Shown here in pieces: positions 39,611-52,864 of a stretch of DNA of 64,000 nt (position 1 is the first letter of the stretch; every line of letters begins with the position of its first letter). The notes beneath the pieces were generated by a model, which saw only the letters and a program-made list of their open reading frames with translations, searched no databases and was not told the origin of the DNA. The stretch spans positions 3,949,501 to 4,013,500 of the forward strand of contig JAFCIZ010000001.1 in the NCBI GenBank assembly GCA_017871115.1, given 5' to 3'. Position numbers and translations under genes: made by a program. Origin of the DNA: Cunninghamella blakesleeana. Taxonomy: Eukaryota > Mucoromycota > Mucoromycetes > Mucorales > Cunninghamellaceae.

Positions 39611-41667
39611 AAGTTTACTATATATGCAACTATAATAAGAGAAAATATATAATTATAATAAGTTTAGTATTTATTATTTATTGATTAAGAAAGAAATAAT
39701 TAAAAAAATAAGAAACAAGAAAAAAAAAGAAAAGGGAGGATAAAAATTAAAAAAGGGAGAGCAAAAACCCAACATATCATGTTATTTTTTTAATTCCGCT
39801 CTAAATTTATTGGCCGCTTTCGTTTTTTATTCATATACATAAAAAATTCTTTGTTTTTATTTCCATAACTATTTTTTACTTCTAATAATAAAAACAGTAC
39901 TAAGTAACTGCTATTATTTATTATTATTATTATTATTATTACTACTACTTTTAAAACTTTCCAATTCATCATATTATACTTCTTGAGGGTATATAATTAT
40001 ATTTTGAATCAATTTATCCAATTGTCCTTTTTTTTTTTCTTTTTTTTTAGAGAGTTCAATTGTAAAAGTTTTTCTTTTTTAAATTTTCTTTTTTTTTCGA
40101 GCAACCATATTTGGTATTTTTGACGAAGAAATTCAAAATAAACCTGGGTTCTATTTTGGTAAAGTTGATCAAAACAACAAGTTTTTTTGTTCTTTTGGCT
40201 CCTTACTATAATATATTATATATATTGCTTACATTAATTATAATCGAAGGCTACTATTATTAACTTGCTATGTATATTAATTGCTAAAATAATATAATGA
40301 TCATATATTTATTATTTAATTACTTAAAAATCAAATTGTGTTACGATTAAAATATATTTGGATCGCATAAAAAAAAAAAGGTTTCCCTTTTGTACTGGCT
40401 CACTTCTTTTTTTTTTTGTATGTTACAGCAGTGAACAAAAAAGGAAAGCGCATTACTTAACGGTTGAATTTTTTTAGCGTTAAAAAATAAATAAGAAAAT
40501 CATAAAAAAGAGGATTATCACTTTTTTATCAATATATTCTAAATTAATTTTTTTACTTATTTGCTTTAAAATAAGGTGGTCGATGTCACACTAATAGGTG
40601 CCTATACGTATTATTATTATTATTTAAAAAAAAAAAAACGAATTCTTCATTTTTATATATTTCTCGCATCGGTTTGACATAAGTAAATGATTTGTATCTC
40701 AAAATATGATTACGTAAAAAATAATAGAAAGAACGAGAATAACCATTTAAGATAAAAAAACGAGAACAGCCCTTTAAGAAAGATAAAAAAAAAAGAATTA
40801 TAAATTACGTAGATGCTGTGTTTATAGAGTAAACATTGAAATTAGGTAATAAGAACAAAATAAAACTCAATATATAGTAACATTAATAATCATATGTACT
40901 TTTTTTTTTTAAAATAGATATAAATGTTTAGTTATATCCTAAATTTCTATATTGATTTTGCATAAAAGTAAAAAAAGAGAGAGAGAGAGAGAGAGATTGT
41001 TACCGTTGTACCAAATGTACTTGAAAAGGAATTTTATATCATATATATCAATAATATGTCAGAAAGTTGTACTTTAATATATTTTATTTGAATGACCGAG
41101 TTAAAAAATATTAAGCCATTTTGTGGGGGAAACCTAATATAGCTAAAGAAATTGCGTATGCTATCATTAATATACACATACATATATATATATTTATTTA
41201 CATGCGCGTGTATATATAAAGAAAAAACCATTATATCATGCATATATATAATACAATACAATACAATACAATACAATACAATACAATACAATACAATACA
41301 ATACAATATAGTATAATAAAATATAATATAATGTAGTATAGTATAATAATAAAAAAAACGTCAATTTAAAAATCGATCCGAAAATAAAATAAAATAAGGT
41401 CTGTTGAGTTTAAACCAATCGCGGAACTTGTTAAGTTTTTTTTTTTGACTTGCCTAATTTAAACTTTTATTTCCTTTTTTTTTTTGCTTCTTCTTTCTTC
41501 TCTTCCCCTCTCTTTTTTTCTATATATATTTCATACTTTTTTTCCCTCTCTTTTCTCTCTTTTTTTTCTTTTCTTTTCTTTTCTTTTTTTTCAACATTAA
41601 TTTTTTAACTCGTTTAATAAATACTCGGCCTATTCCGAGACACTATAATTTTTTACAAAAAACTACC
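39611..41667. promoter_or_regulatory. Divergent intergenic region, PKC / dipeptidyl peptidase III
   Basis: About 2 kb carrying both promoters. A CCAAT box (ACCAATCGCGG, CCAAT at 41415-41419) lies about 250 bases before the peptidase start, followed by pyrimidine-rich DNA to the ATG. A pentamer repeat sits at 41251-41308. No gene is visible elsewhere. Confidence 0.5.
41251..41308 (+). repeat. (AATAC)n pentanucleotide tandem repeat
   Basis: About eleven uninterrupted copies of ATACA/AATAC, fading into related GTATAAT units to about 41345. All three forward frames and the reverse frames are open through much of it, giving a repeating YCIVL peptide on the minus strand that I regard as meaningless. 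Confidence 0.92.
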
Positions 41668-44302
41668 ATGAGTACAATCAATTCACGTTATCTTGCTGAT
41701 GAAAAGGTTCCCTTTTCTCGTTTAGAAGCCAAACCTTTTTTTGATTCTTTATCAAATAAAGAAAAGCTTTACGCACATTCTATGTCACGTGCTGCCTTTG
41801 AAGGAACCCGTATTGTTATTACACAAACCAATCCAAAAGCTGAACCTATTTATGATTTAATTCTTAAAATCTTTTCCAATAAAGAAGGTCAATTAACTGA
41901 TATTGAAGCTTTAAAACAAAGAAGGTACGTAAAATAAAAAAGAACAATAACAATTAATATTCACACACATATATACACATGCTTATATATATATATATAT
42001 ATATATATACACGTATTTGTTTATATTTATTTATATTTATTTTATTTCTGTATCTTTTTTATCTTTTATTTATTTGTTTATTTATAATAATTATTTGGTT
42101 GATAATAGTGGTGTTCCCTCAGAAACTTTTGAACAACTTCTCCAATACTCTGGTCAATTCTTGGGTAATCTTAGTAACTATGCTAGTTTTGGTGATAGTA
42201 AATACATTCCACGTATCTCTGTGACTGATTTTGAAAAAATCGTAGCTGCTAGTGAACTTAAAGATGAAGCACTTGCCTTATTTAATCAATCTAAAGATGA
42301 AATATATAACGCCGAATCTGCCTCTCGTAACTTATTAGGTTATCCTGATGATGGTCACGTTACTGGCTATTATTCTGATAATATTACAAAGGAAGACATC
42401 AAATTGGTACAAGATTACTTAGAGAAAGCTAATATTGATCCTTTAAATACTAGGTATGTAGAAATAAAATAAATAAAGATAAAATAGGATTGAAAAGTAG
42501 GGTTTTCTTAAAAAAAATAATCTAAAAAAGTGGAAGAAAAAGAATGCAACCACTAACCTTTTTCTTTCTTTCTGTCTTTTTTTTATATAGACTTTTTAAA
42601 TCATCTAATGGCTATGAATTACGTATTGCATCATCAGATATTAAAACGGAAACTCACACACTTGATAATGGTACTACTTTAACTGTACAATATGGTGACT
42701 TTGCTAAACAAATGGAAAAAGTAGCTCAAAACATTAAAGCTTCTATTGATGTCGCTGCAAATGAAACTCAAAAGAAAATGCTTCAACATTACTTTAATTC
42801 TTTCAAAACCGGATCCATTGAAGAACATATTAAATCTCAAGAATGTTGGTTACAAGATATTAATCCCCACGTTGAAACTAATATTGGTAAGTTTTTATTT
42901 TTATTTTTTAAAACAAAAATCGGGATTGCTATCATTTATTGTTTGTTTTTCATTTTTTATTACAACGATTTTTTAATTTTTTAATTATGTTTATAATTAT
43001 TATTGTTATTGTTTACATTAGGTTTTATTGAAACTTACCGTGACCCTCAAGGTATTCGGGCTGAATGGGAAGGATTTGTTGCAATGGTGAATAAAGAACA
43101 AACACAAAAATTCAATAAATTAGTAGATAATGCTCCTTTATTTGTATCAAAATTGCCATGGCCAAAAACCTTTGAACGTGATGCTATTAAAAAACCTGAC
43201 TTTACTTCATTAGAAGTTCTTTCTTTTGCTACATGTGGTATTCCTGCTGGTATTAACATCCCCAATTACTCTCAAGTAACACAAAGACTTGGTTCTAAAA
43301 ATGTATCACTTGGTAATATTATTTCTGCTTCTTCCCCTGGTGAAAAATTCCCTTTTATTCGTGAACAAGATTTGGCTTTATACTCTAAACTCCGCAACCC
43401 ATCCTTTGAATTACAAGTAGGAACTCATGAATTGGGTCATGGTACTGGAAAATTATTTAATGTAGATAGTAACGGTAAGTTTGATTTTGATCCTGAAACC
43501 GTAATTCATCCTTTTACCCAACAACCTATCACCTCTTGGTACAAACCTGGTCAAAACTTCAATACTGTTTTCAAGAGTATTGCTTCTAGTTATGAAGAAT
43601 GTCGTGCAGAATCCATTGCTTTAACTTTAAGCCCTGAAGCAGATATCTTGAAAATATTTGGTTATGAAGGCCAAGCTGCCGAAGATATTTTATATATTAT
43701 GTACCTTAATATGGCTCGTGCCGGTCTTGCCGCTCTTGAATATTTTGATCCCAATGCTAAGAAGGTATTTTATATAATCATTTTTATTTATTTTTTTAAA
43801 GAAAAAACAAGTAGTACTTAATACTAATGGTCATGGTTATTAATATTATTATTATTATCATTATTTTATTATTATTGAATAGTGGGGTCAAGCTCATATG
43901 CAAGCTCGTTATGCTATCACAAAAGTTATGTTAGAAGCTGGTGATGACTTTTTGAGAATTGAAGAAATTAAAGATAATGAAGGAAAGGATACTTTAGAAA
44001 TTCATTTGGATCGTAGCAAGATTAGAACTGTTGGTCGACCTGCCGTTGCTGAATTCTTACAAAAGTTACAAGTCTATAAAGCTACTGCTGATGAAGTCGA
44101 AGGAACTAAATTATACCTTGATGTCACAAGTGTACCTGATAAATTAATTAAATGGAGAGAAATTGTTTTAGCAAACAAGCAACCTCGTAAAGTATTTGTG
44201 CAAGGTAATACGATTGTAAATGAAAATAATGAAGTAGAATTGAAAGAATATGAACCTTCCGCTATTGGTATGATTCAAAGTTACCTTGAACGTCAAGTGT
44301 AA
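41668..44302 (+). CDS. Dipeptidyl peptidase III with HELGH zinc motif
   Basis: Zinc exopeptidase (family M49) that removes dipeptides from the N-terminus of short peptides in the cytosol. Exons: 41668-41924, 42109-42453, 42591-42886, 43022-43764, 43883-44302; 686 aa, within the family range. Typical motifs are GYYSDNIT, WEGFVAMVNKEQT, FATCGIPAGINIPNY, KNVSLGN, and EECRAESIALTL (third zinc ligand Glu, residues ~492-497). The hallmark motif of this family is HELLGH (HExxxH); here it reads THELGHGTGKL at residue ~435 (bases 43426-43440), one residue shorter, so it is a plain HExxH. The rest of the motif and the downstream ligand are intact, so the enzyme may still be active. Its stop is about 300 bases from that of the convergent Rpp29 gene. 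Confidence 0.95.
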
Positions 44303-44600
44303 AGATTTTTTATTATTATGTAAATTTTTATTTTTATTACTTTCTTTATAATTTATTTATTTATATCATATATACTATATTTTATTTTTTTATATATCTT
44401 TTTTTTTATTAATATATATAGCTTTGTATTATTAATAAATTAGCTTTTTTTTTATTATACATTATATCTAACTATCTACATATTATAATTTTTATCCTAT
44501 ATGGCTTGAGAATCTTATTATAAAAATGCTGATTTTATATTTTAATAAATTAAGCATTGTAAGTTCAAATGAAATGAAGTATAGAAGTCGATAGGTGTAG

Positions 44601-45589
44601 TTATAAATCAATAGTTGGCTTGACTTTGAATTTTTTGACAGCTCTTTCTGCGGCTCTAAATTGTAACTGTTTTCCATATAATGTAAACGTACTTTCACAT
44701 GCATCTGTTGTTAATAAAAATATTGATCCACTTTTTGGTACTTCTATAAAATAAAAAGAGAAATAATAAAAAAAATCATTAAGTTTTGAAATCTATTTTA
44801 TTTCTTTTTCTCTTAATTTCATTTATTTATTTAAAACTTACTTTTTACGCCATTATCTTTAGTAATAAAAGTAAATATATTTAATGTTTCCTGTATGATT
44901 ATCCCAGTAGTCCCAATAAATCCAGGATTAATACTTTTAGTTACTATAATAAATAATATATATATATATATATATATATTCATTTTTTTAAAAAAAATTC
45001 AACTTATCATCCATATGTTTTTGTTTTTGTTATTATTATCATTTACTATTACTTAATACGTATTTATTTACCAGTCATTATTGACCCATGAAAATCTGCT
45101 TTCAGTATTTTGTGTGCAAATTGTTCAGGACTTTGCCGATGATCATAAAGATCTTTCATATAGCCTTGCCAAAGTTGATGAAGAGGTATAAAGGATTCAT
45201 ATTTTAAAGTGGATTTATCAAATTGAAATACTTTGAGACGTCTTTTTTCTTTAGCATTTAATGGTCGATTAGCTGGTCTTCGTTTCATTTTTCTTTTTTT
45301 GGGTATATTGCTTGCTCCATCCAAGTAGATTGGCTTCATATTACCTAATACTCTCTCGGGTGTACTCTCTGTAACTATAAATTCTTTTACAAGCGATTTT
45401 AAAGAGGACTATATATTATTGATTAAAATATCTAATATATATAAATATATATTTATTTATACATATTTATATTTCATGTTATTTTTATCTTATTACATTA
45501 TCTTTTGATGCTTCTCCATTATTTGGTGTTATAGAATATACAACTAAAATTATGTATATATTAAAAAAAAAAAACAATAATAATATTAA

Positions 45590-45637
<48 letters not shown>

Positions 45638-45717
45638 ATGTCTTAAAAATATGAATTTCCATTTAAAAATTAATATCTTATTATATTTTTTAGAAATTAT
45701 CATTTACTCTTATCCAT
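44601..45717 (-). CDS. POP4: RNase P/MRP protein subunit Rpp29 (Pop4)
   Basis: Protein subunit of RNase P and RNase MRP, used in tRNA 5' maturation and pre-rRNA processing. Exons: 45708-45717 (10 nt), 45497-45543, 45072-45408, 44842-44943, 44601-44743; 212 aa. The N-terminal half is basic (PKKRKMKRRPANRPLNAKEKRR) and includes FIPLHQLWQGYMKDLY. The C-terminal Sm-like fold spans KADFHGSIMTVTKS, GTTGIIIQETLNIFTF, and the diagnostic end LYGKQLQFRAAERAVKKFK followed by PTIDL. All five exons join in frame at standard sites. Two very short 5' exons are supported by phase and by an otherwise missing start. Divergent from Nup192, 375 bases between starts. Confidence 0.9.
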
Positions 45718-46092
45718 AATATTTAATAGTATAAAAAATGTAAAGGGTAATGAAAAGAAAAATTATTAAGTTCATGATCAGATTTTTTTTTTTTTGTATG
45801 CAAAAAAATGGAAGCCGTGACGATTTCTGAATTTTAAATTTTTCACTTATTAAAAAAATTTATTTGGGTAAGGACGCGGTGTCTTTTTTTTTTCCATTTT
45901 CTTTCTCCTTCGCCTTACTTTTTTTTCATATTTATATTGTAACGAAGATCAGCAAAAAAAAACAAGTGAACACTATCTTTTGTATTATATCTGTTCGTTT
46001 TTTTATTTTTTTTTAAAAAAGAAAAACAACGTGTTCCATTTTTTGTTTTCTCTTCTTCAATTTATTTTGAAATAATTATTTATATATAAAAT
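45718..46092. promoter_or_regulatory. Bidirectional promoter region, POP4 / NUP192
   Basis: 375 bases between two divergent start codons. It contains GGACGCGGTGTC near 45871, one of few GC-rich patches, and T-rich tracts. No factor is assigned. Confidence 0.45.
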
Positions 46093-49000
46093 ATGGCACA
46101 AAATTCAGACATACCTACTTGGACAGAATATGGTCGTGAAATACTTGATATAGTGTGTAATGCCCGTGCTGATAGTAGTTCTCCAAATGCTGCTGCTATT
46201 CTTTGCCAGCAACTGTTCCAGTATAAAAACACCTTTGTTGATCTATTAACAAGTATACCTAAAAACAACTCTCATCGACAAACTCTTCAAGCAGGTATTT
46301 TTCAGCAAATTTTCTTATTTCAATAAATAATAATAATAATAATAATAAAAAGCTATATAAAATGAAGGTAAGTAATAGATTATTAATTATTTTTATTTTT
46401 ATTCTTATTTTATATTAGGAACAACATTTATAAAAGGTGTTGAAAGAAAAGTAAATGCAGATTTTATCAAAGAAGCTATATTTTTATCTGATCAATTGAA
46501 TATCAATGAATATGTCGCTTCAACTCTTCTCACTTGTGGAAAAAATATGTCACTTCGTACCGGTGGTAGTGCTATAGATATTGCAGTTTTGCTGTATTAT
46601 GATGAACAAGTATATATTTTGGTAGCTTTGGATGTTATTTTAAAAACTATTAAAGATGAGTCTACCGATGACGAGGTTAGATTTGTCCTTCATGAATTTA
46701 TATCCGAAATTATGAGTGAAAAAATCTCTTCCAACGATAACAACAGCAACAGTAATAGTGGATTATCATTATCAACGACATCAGAAACAAAAGAAAGATT
46801 TGTAACTAAATTACTTGAAACTAGTAAATTCATTAAACAACAAGAAGATTTGGTATCAAAAAGTGGTAGTACAATTATTAATGGAAACATAGCAACATTA
46901 TCAAACGCAGGAGCACTTGGTGAAGAAATTACTTTAAAACGATTAGAACGATTAACAGATCAACGTATATATATTGTGCAAATTCTTTATCATCTCGCTT
47001 CATTGTTTACATTAAAACAAGAAGATATTTTTGCAATTATGGATATACTTCAAATTTCAGATTTAACAGATGTAACAACACCTTATTACATGACAACCTT
47101 ATTAGCAACTATTTCACCAAATGGTTATGAAGTGGATGAAATGGAAAATGACAATAACCTACTTAATAATATTGGATTTATCACTGAATTTCATCATAAA
47201 CTTATAAACAATTTATGGAAAGTACCAGCCATAAAAGCGGTCATTGCTCTTCAATGGTGTTTATTTGTTGGACATGCTAAACGATGTTATCAACAAGTAG
47301 AAGAGTTTATATCCATTTCAGAATCTGATAGACAACAATTGATTGATGCAGCCATTGAAGCAAAAGCATTTGAATTCCTTAATGATTATATTTTATACTT
47401 TCAACAACCCGTAGCTAAAGTAGATACAAATAGACAAATAATTAAAAAATCAGTCCTAGAAGAAAAAGAATATGGTACAGATGATTTAGCTATTGATCCT
47501 ACAGATTTTACAAAATTCAATGCTGATATTCGTTTGGATTTTCAACAGTTTATTCTTTTTGAACTAGAAACAGTTACACTTGGTATTATCAGAACGATGG
47601 ATGATGTATTACGAAAACTTAAATACCGTGAAGAAGATACAAATCAACCAGTAACGGCCCCTCTTGCAACAAAAAATGCACTTGTCAGTTTAAATGAAAA
47701 GGATAAAAATAGAGATTTGGAATACTTTTTTAAATTACTTGCAAGTATTTATAGAAATCGATTAGATAAAGGAAAAGTATTCTGGGTAACGGATGATAAT
47801 GAATTATTTACTTTTATTAAATGGGCTACAGACATGAAAGAAGTTGGTACAATAAGTGCTTGTTACGATTTCTTTGGCTCTATCTCTACTGGTGTTGATT
47901 GTGCTACACAGGCTTTTACATTTTTTGAAAGTGGTTCCAAACGTCCTAATATAGATACAAGTCATTTATTCTCTTGGGGGAAATTATTTGCTACTCTACA
48001 ATTTTATATTCCTCAAATTCGTGACGCCACCGATGATGCTATTTCTGTTTTACCTCCCGCTGAAGAAGATGTACTTATAAAATTTTTATATTTATTACAG
48101 CAGGTGGTTCTTTATTCTTCTGATGCACGTTTAACTTTATGGGGTGATGCCCAATATCGTGTTCGCGATTCAATTATTGGGCTGATCAATTGTTCAACTT
48201 CCACTTATCTTCGTGCTTCTCTTTTTGAAACTTTAGCATCCTTTTGTACATCAAATGGTGGGGGAATTAATGGTGTTGGTGAATTTTTATCAAACCAAGT
48301 TTGGCAAATATTAGAAGATAGTAATTACTTTTTATCTAAAAGACAATTAGTTGCAATGAACGAAAAAAGCGGGAACGATGGTAATAACGAGATTGATTTA
48401 ACAATAGCACCAAAGCAAGCACCTGGATTTTTACACGAAATTGAATTGGAACGTCAATTTCATACTTATCAAGAAACATTGGCAGTACTTCAACTTTTTG
48501 CTTCAGCTATTCATACAAAAAGTAAAAGAGAAGATTTAGTTTCTGGATTTAGGCCTATCATATCTACGTTACCCTCATCACTTGGACAATCTACTAGAAC
48601 ACCTGGTGGTGAACCTTACATTTCTGCTGTTATAGACGATATATTTATATATTTACCTGATCAGCGTTATGAATACCCTGGTACAAGATGGCAATTGGCG
48701 GAAGCTTGTCTTAAAGTGATGGAAAAAAGTATTTATTCTTTTGATTTACGTCCATTAGAAGAATTGACAGTATTTCACAATAAACAATTTGGGAAAGATG
48801 GCAGCTTGTATAAATTAAATAATGGTGGGAAAAGTGATGATATATTAGCAACTGAATTAGAAAGCCTTTTATTAAAGTATGTGACGCATCCTGGCTTCAG
48901 TGTTATTATTCGTATTCTTTCTGGTGCCTCTGTTAGTAAACATCTTCTTGATATTATATCTTATGGTGTTAATGGTGTTGCTAATAAAAAGAGTTTTGGT

Positions 49001-52000
49001 GATTATTTTGTACCATGTATGACGCGCACACTTCGAATCCTCTACCGCATCCTTCAAATTCAAAATTCGTTTTGCAATATATTAGTTCCTTATATTGCCA
49101 ATTTAGCCAATCGTGCTAATACATCTGAATTCAAACTACAAGGGTTTACTTTTGAACCTTTGCCTTCTTTAATTCCTCTTGGAGATCTCATTTTATGTCA
49201 AGCTAATACTATTGTTCAAATTGCCATGCTTGTGAACTGTGAAGATGAAGAAGAAATTTGTTATTTAAGCACAAAGGTGTTAGAAACGCTCTCTATAGAA
49301 CCTAAGCAAGATAATATCATCAATGAAGAACTGCATTATACTGGTGCTTATGTCCCTGTGGAAGGTTTTGGTTCCAAATTGGCAGTTATTTTGGATGCAT
49401 GTAAGGATGCCAAATCAATTATATATGGTATTGGTGAACGTTTACAAATAAGTACTCCAGAGTGTACCACATTTGATGATTATCTTTATGATATTAATAA
49501 TATCCCCTTTTGGAATGCAAAAGCAACTTTGGATAATATATATAATTTTAATGAAAACACCGTATCTCCTTGTACCACTTCATCTGTTAGGATTTCTATA
49601 TTAAATTTATTACTGGAAAATGCAACAGCAAATGGTCCAACACCCTCACTCACTGAGTTCATTTTGGGATATATGGCATCTACAACGATGAACAACATTA
49701 ATATTGGATTAAAATTTTTACAAGGCAATAATAGTAATAAGGAAGCTTCAGCTTATGCTTTTCGTACAATTTTAGCAATGTTACAAAATGGAATGGTTGG
49801 TGACGAAGATAGTTATAATAATAATGATAACAATTATAATATGGATATATCAGATAATCATAATGATCATATTACTGAATGCAAAACATTAATGGAAACA
49901 CATCCCATTCTTGGAGAAAAATGTTATCAACTCATATATCGTCTCTGTGCCAAGCCAGCAACTCATTCCAAAACTTTAAGATACTTACGCAATGAAGAAG
50001 ATTATTTTTACAAACAATTTAATACGTTAAATGCAAGAATAGAAAGATTTGTACAAATGGAAAATCCAACTTTTGCCGGTGTAATGGTTTGCCCCGATGG
50101 ATCTAGGTACAAGACAGATTTTTTCAGATTATTATCCACTTTACATCAACGTGCTTGGTTACTTAAAACATTGGCTTTGGAACTTCATTATGCATCTGGT
50201 AATCAACAAAGATCTGTTGTCATACGATTATTAAATCTCTTATTTGGCAAAGGGGAGGATATACTTGGATCAATGAAACCATCAGAACGGTTACCACATG
50301 GTACCTTAGAACAGTATTTAATGAAGTTGCTTGATGTTATTCAATCCCTTGATTTTAAATGGGAAGATCACTTGACAGAGAATGAAACAATGAATGATCT
50401 CCAACCAGTCTTTTTTGCTAATTTTAGAGCAAATGAATATCAAATTTATAATGAAAGAAAATGCCTTATATACGACATCCGTACAATCTATTCAGCTTTG
50501 CGTAATGAGCAAATGCAATTGGAATCACAAAAAGTAATTGCCACCGAAGAAGACCGTTTAGCAGTTGAAAAGGAAATGGGTAGCATCTTACAAGCTTTGA
50601 TCGTTGAAAACCATACCAGAGAAATTGTACATGGAAGAGTACATTGTTTACGTGCATGGAAGCAAGTAGTTCAAGTTGCTCTTACAGAATGCTTTGATTA
50701 TTTTGTTACAGAACGACGTGAATCTTTGATTTATGCTATATTAATGGCTCTGCTACCTAAATTAAACCCAAGCGAAGGCTATGATAAAGATATTCTAAAG
50801 GCATTAAGTGAATTAGTATCTACTTTAGTTTCCCGTCTTTCAGTAAAGAAACAACCTCAACAAGTTTTATTACCTTCATCAACTCTATCACCCTCGTTAT
50901 CATATACTTTGACTCCCCTTAAACAAGAATTAGCTTATCGACTTGATAATAATAAAGTAATACAAATTTTTACTGGTATTTTGGATTCTATTCAACAAAA
51001 AACAACAACTGTCGCAGTCCGTGGTGATATGTATACATCTCTAGTGAATTTATTACAATATGCTGGGCGCTATTCACCGTCATCTGGATTAGAATTCCAG
51101 CCTACTACACCCCATACTATTAATAAATTATTGGCTGATATACTCTTACAACATTATAATGAAATTTTAGATACTATTTGTAATGATGCTTGTGAAGGGT
51201 TAGGTATCTGGCGCACGACTGCTTTTACAGCTCTTAATTCTATTTATATACTTACTGGACCCATAAATGATCATCGATTTTTATCTTTGTTAACAAAACG
51301 CAATTTTATTCGCTATACTATCGATATGATTCGCACTGAAGATAAAGATTTAGTGACTTTATTAGAACAAGAAGATGGTAATATAAAATAAAGTTAAAAG
51401 ATATAATTATAAAATTAAATAGAATAATAATAATGGAGATGATTTGGTTGCTTTATTAATATTAATATGGTTTCTTTTTTTTTTTAAAAAAAAAAAAAAA
51501 TACATAGTATCCTTATTACCAATGTATATATATGAAGCAAAAATTTCCCTATTTACTCGTGTTGCTTTAAAAAAGAATGGTGCAGAATTATTAATGGAAA
51601 ATGGGATATTAGAAGTATTGGGTCAGTGTGAATTCATTGCTGCTAGACCAAACACATCAGATAAAGGTATTTATTATATTTATATTTTAAAATAATAATA
51701 ATTAAAAACTTTGAAGCTCATCATAAACTAATAATCATACAAAAAAACTTTTTATTGTTTTTTTTTTAAAAAAAGATACCAACAAATTATTTATCCAACG
51801 CTATGAACAATTACTATTACCTACTCTACGATTCATTGTTACTTTACTATGTAGCATTGGAAGATTAAATGGAGCCATGATTGAAATGGTAATTATAAAA
51901 CTAATATGTTTATGAAAGAAAATCATAAGTTGATAATAGAGTTTAAAACATAGTATTGATTATTATTGTTATCCTATTAATATATATAGGTTGAAGCTTG

Positions 52001-52610
52001 GGTAAAGAAACAGCAAAACCCTTTGATTAGTATTTTGCGACAAGATGACAGTAAATTAACCCTAAAAATATTGAATGAAATCAAACTTGTGACGTCTATA
52101 ATGTACTATCTCAGTTGTCGTCCTGGCTTTTTCAAAAATTTAGTAAGTAGTTATTCATCATCAGTATCATCATTGTTTTCATCATCATATTATTATTATT
52201 ATATAAATATAAAGTAAAAAATTATTTTATTAATGCATATAAATTCTAATAGATCAACCGAAATTTAAATCCTATCCATGTATCTATCATGCGCATATAT
52301 GATCAATTCACATCTTCAGAAGACCTTTTGAATAGAATGGTTCCAACAAATGATGAAGAAAAATCATGGACAAAACAACATATATCAGGTAATATTAAAA
52401 AATAGATAATTTTGTTTTTATTTAAAAAAAAAATAAGAATAAGAAAAAAGAATGATAATGTTATTAATAATAATTCATTATGTATTTTTTTTATTTCATT
52501 TTATAGATTTAAATACTACTTCAGTATTCATAGACAAATCTAGAAAACTAATTGATTTTATTCGTAATTATGTAAAATCTTATCATCAAAACGCTGAAAC
52601 ACAAGTATAA
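46093..52610 (+). CDS. NUP192: Inner-ring nucleoporin Nup192/Nup205
   Basis: Large scaffold of the nuclear pore inner ring. Exons: 46093-46294, 46419-51377, 51508-51666, 51776-51888, 51990-52142, 52253-52388, 52507-52610; 1941 aa, in the range of Nup192/Nup205. The protein is an alpha-solenoid with no low-complexity FG repeats. Features that fit the family are the N-terminal ILCQQLFQYKNTFVDLL and GTTFIKGVERKVNADFIKEAIFLSDQLNINEY, and LYYDEQVYILVALDVIL, then conserved segments such as FYIPQIRDATDDAISVLPPAEEDVL. Exon 2 is almost 5 kb without an intron in a genome where introns usually occur every few hundred bases. The five 3' introns are 99-130 nt and are placed by frame continuity. Confidence 0.92.
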
Positions 52611-52864
52611 TATTAGATCTATTATTATTTGCATTTTTTATATTTTATATTTTAATTATTACTATTTTTAATTATCATTTTTTTTTCCTTTTTTTTAAAA
52701 AAATAAAGTGTAAATAAATTATCAACAAAAAAAATTTTTTTTAAAAAGATTTGTACATAATTCGACAACTAAATAAATAGATCCTGTTTTATTATGATAA
52801 AAAAAAACCAATGATAATAAACAAATGAGAAAAAAAGGAAGTATAGCATGTAATAACTTTTTAT
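52611..52864. other. Convergent 3' region, NUP192 / eS6
   Basis: 254 bases of AT-rich DNA between convergent stop codons, with T and A tracts. No gene seen. Confidence 0.4.

Noticed and set aside
41034..41306. Minus-strand open frame with repeating YCIVL peptide
   Set aside because: It is the translation of the AATAC pentamer repeat; the downstream part has no coding character.
46690..46890. Antisense open frame within Nup192
   Set aside because: Shadow of the strongly supported plus-strand coding exon; similar antisense frames occur in PKC, eS6 and septin exons.
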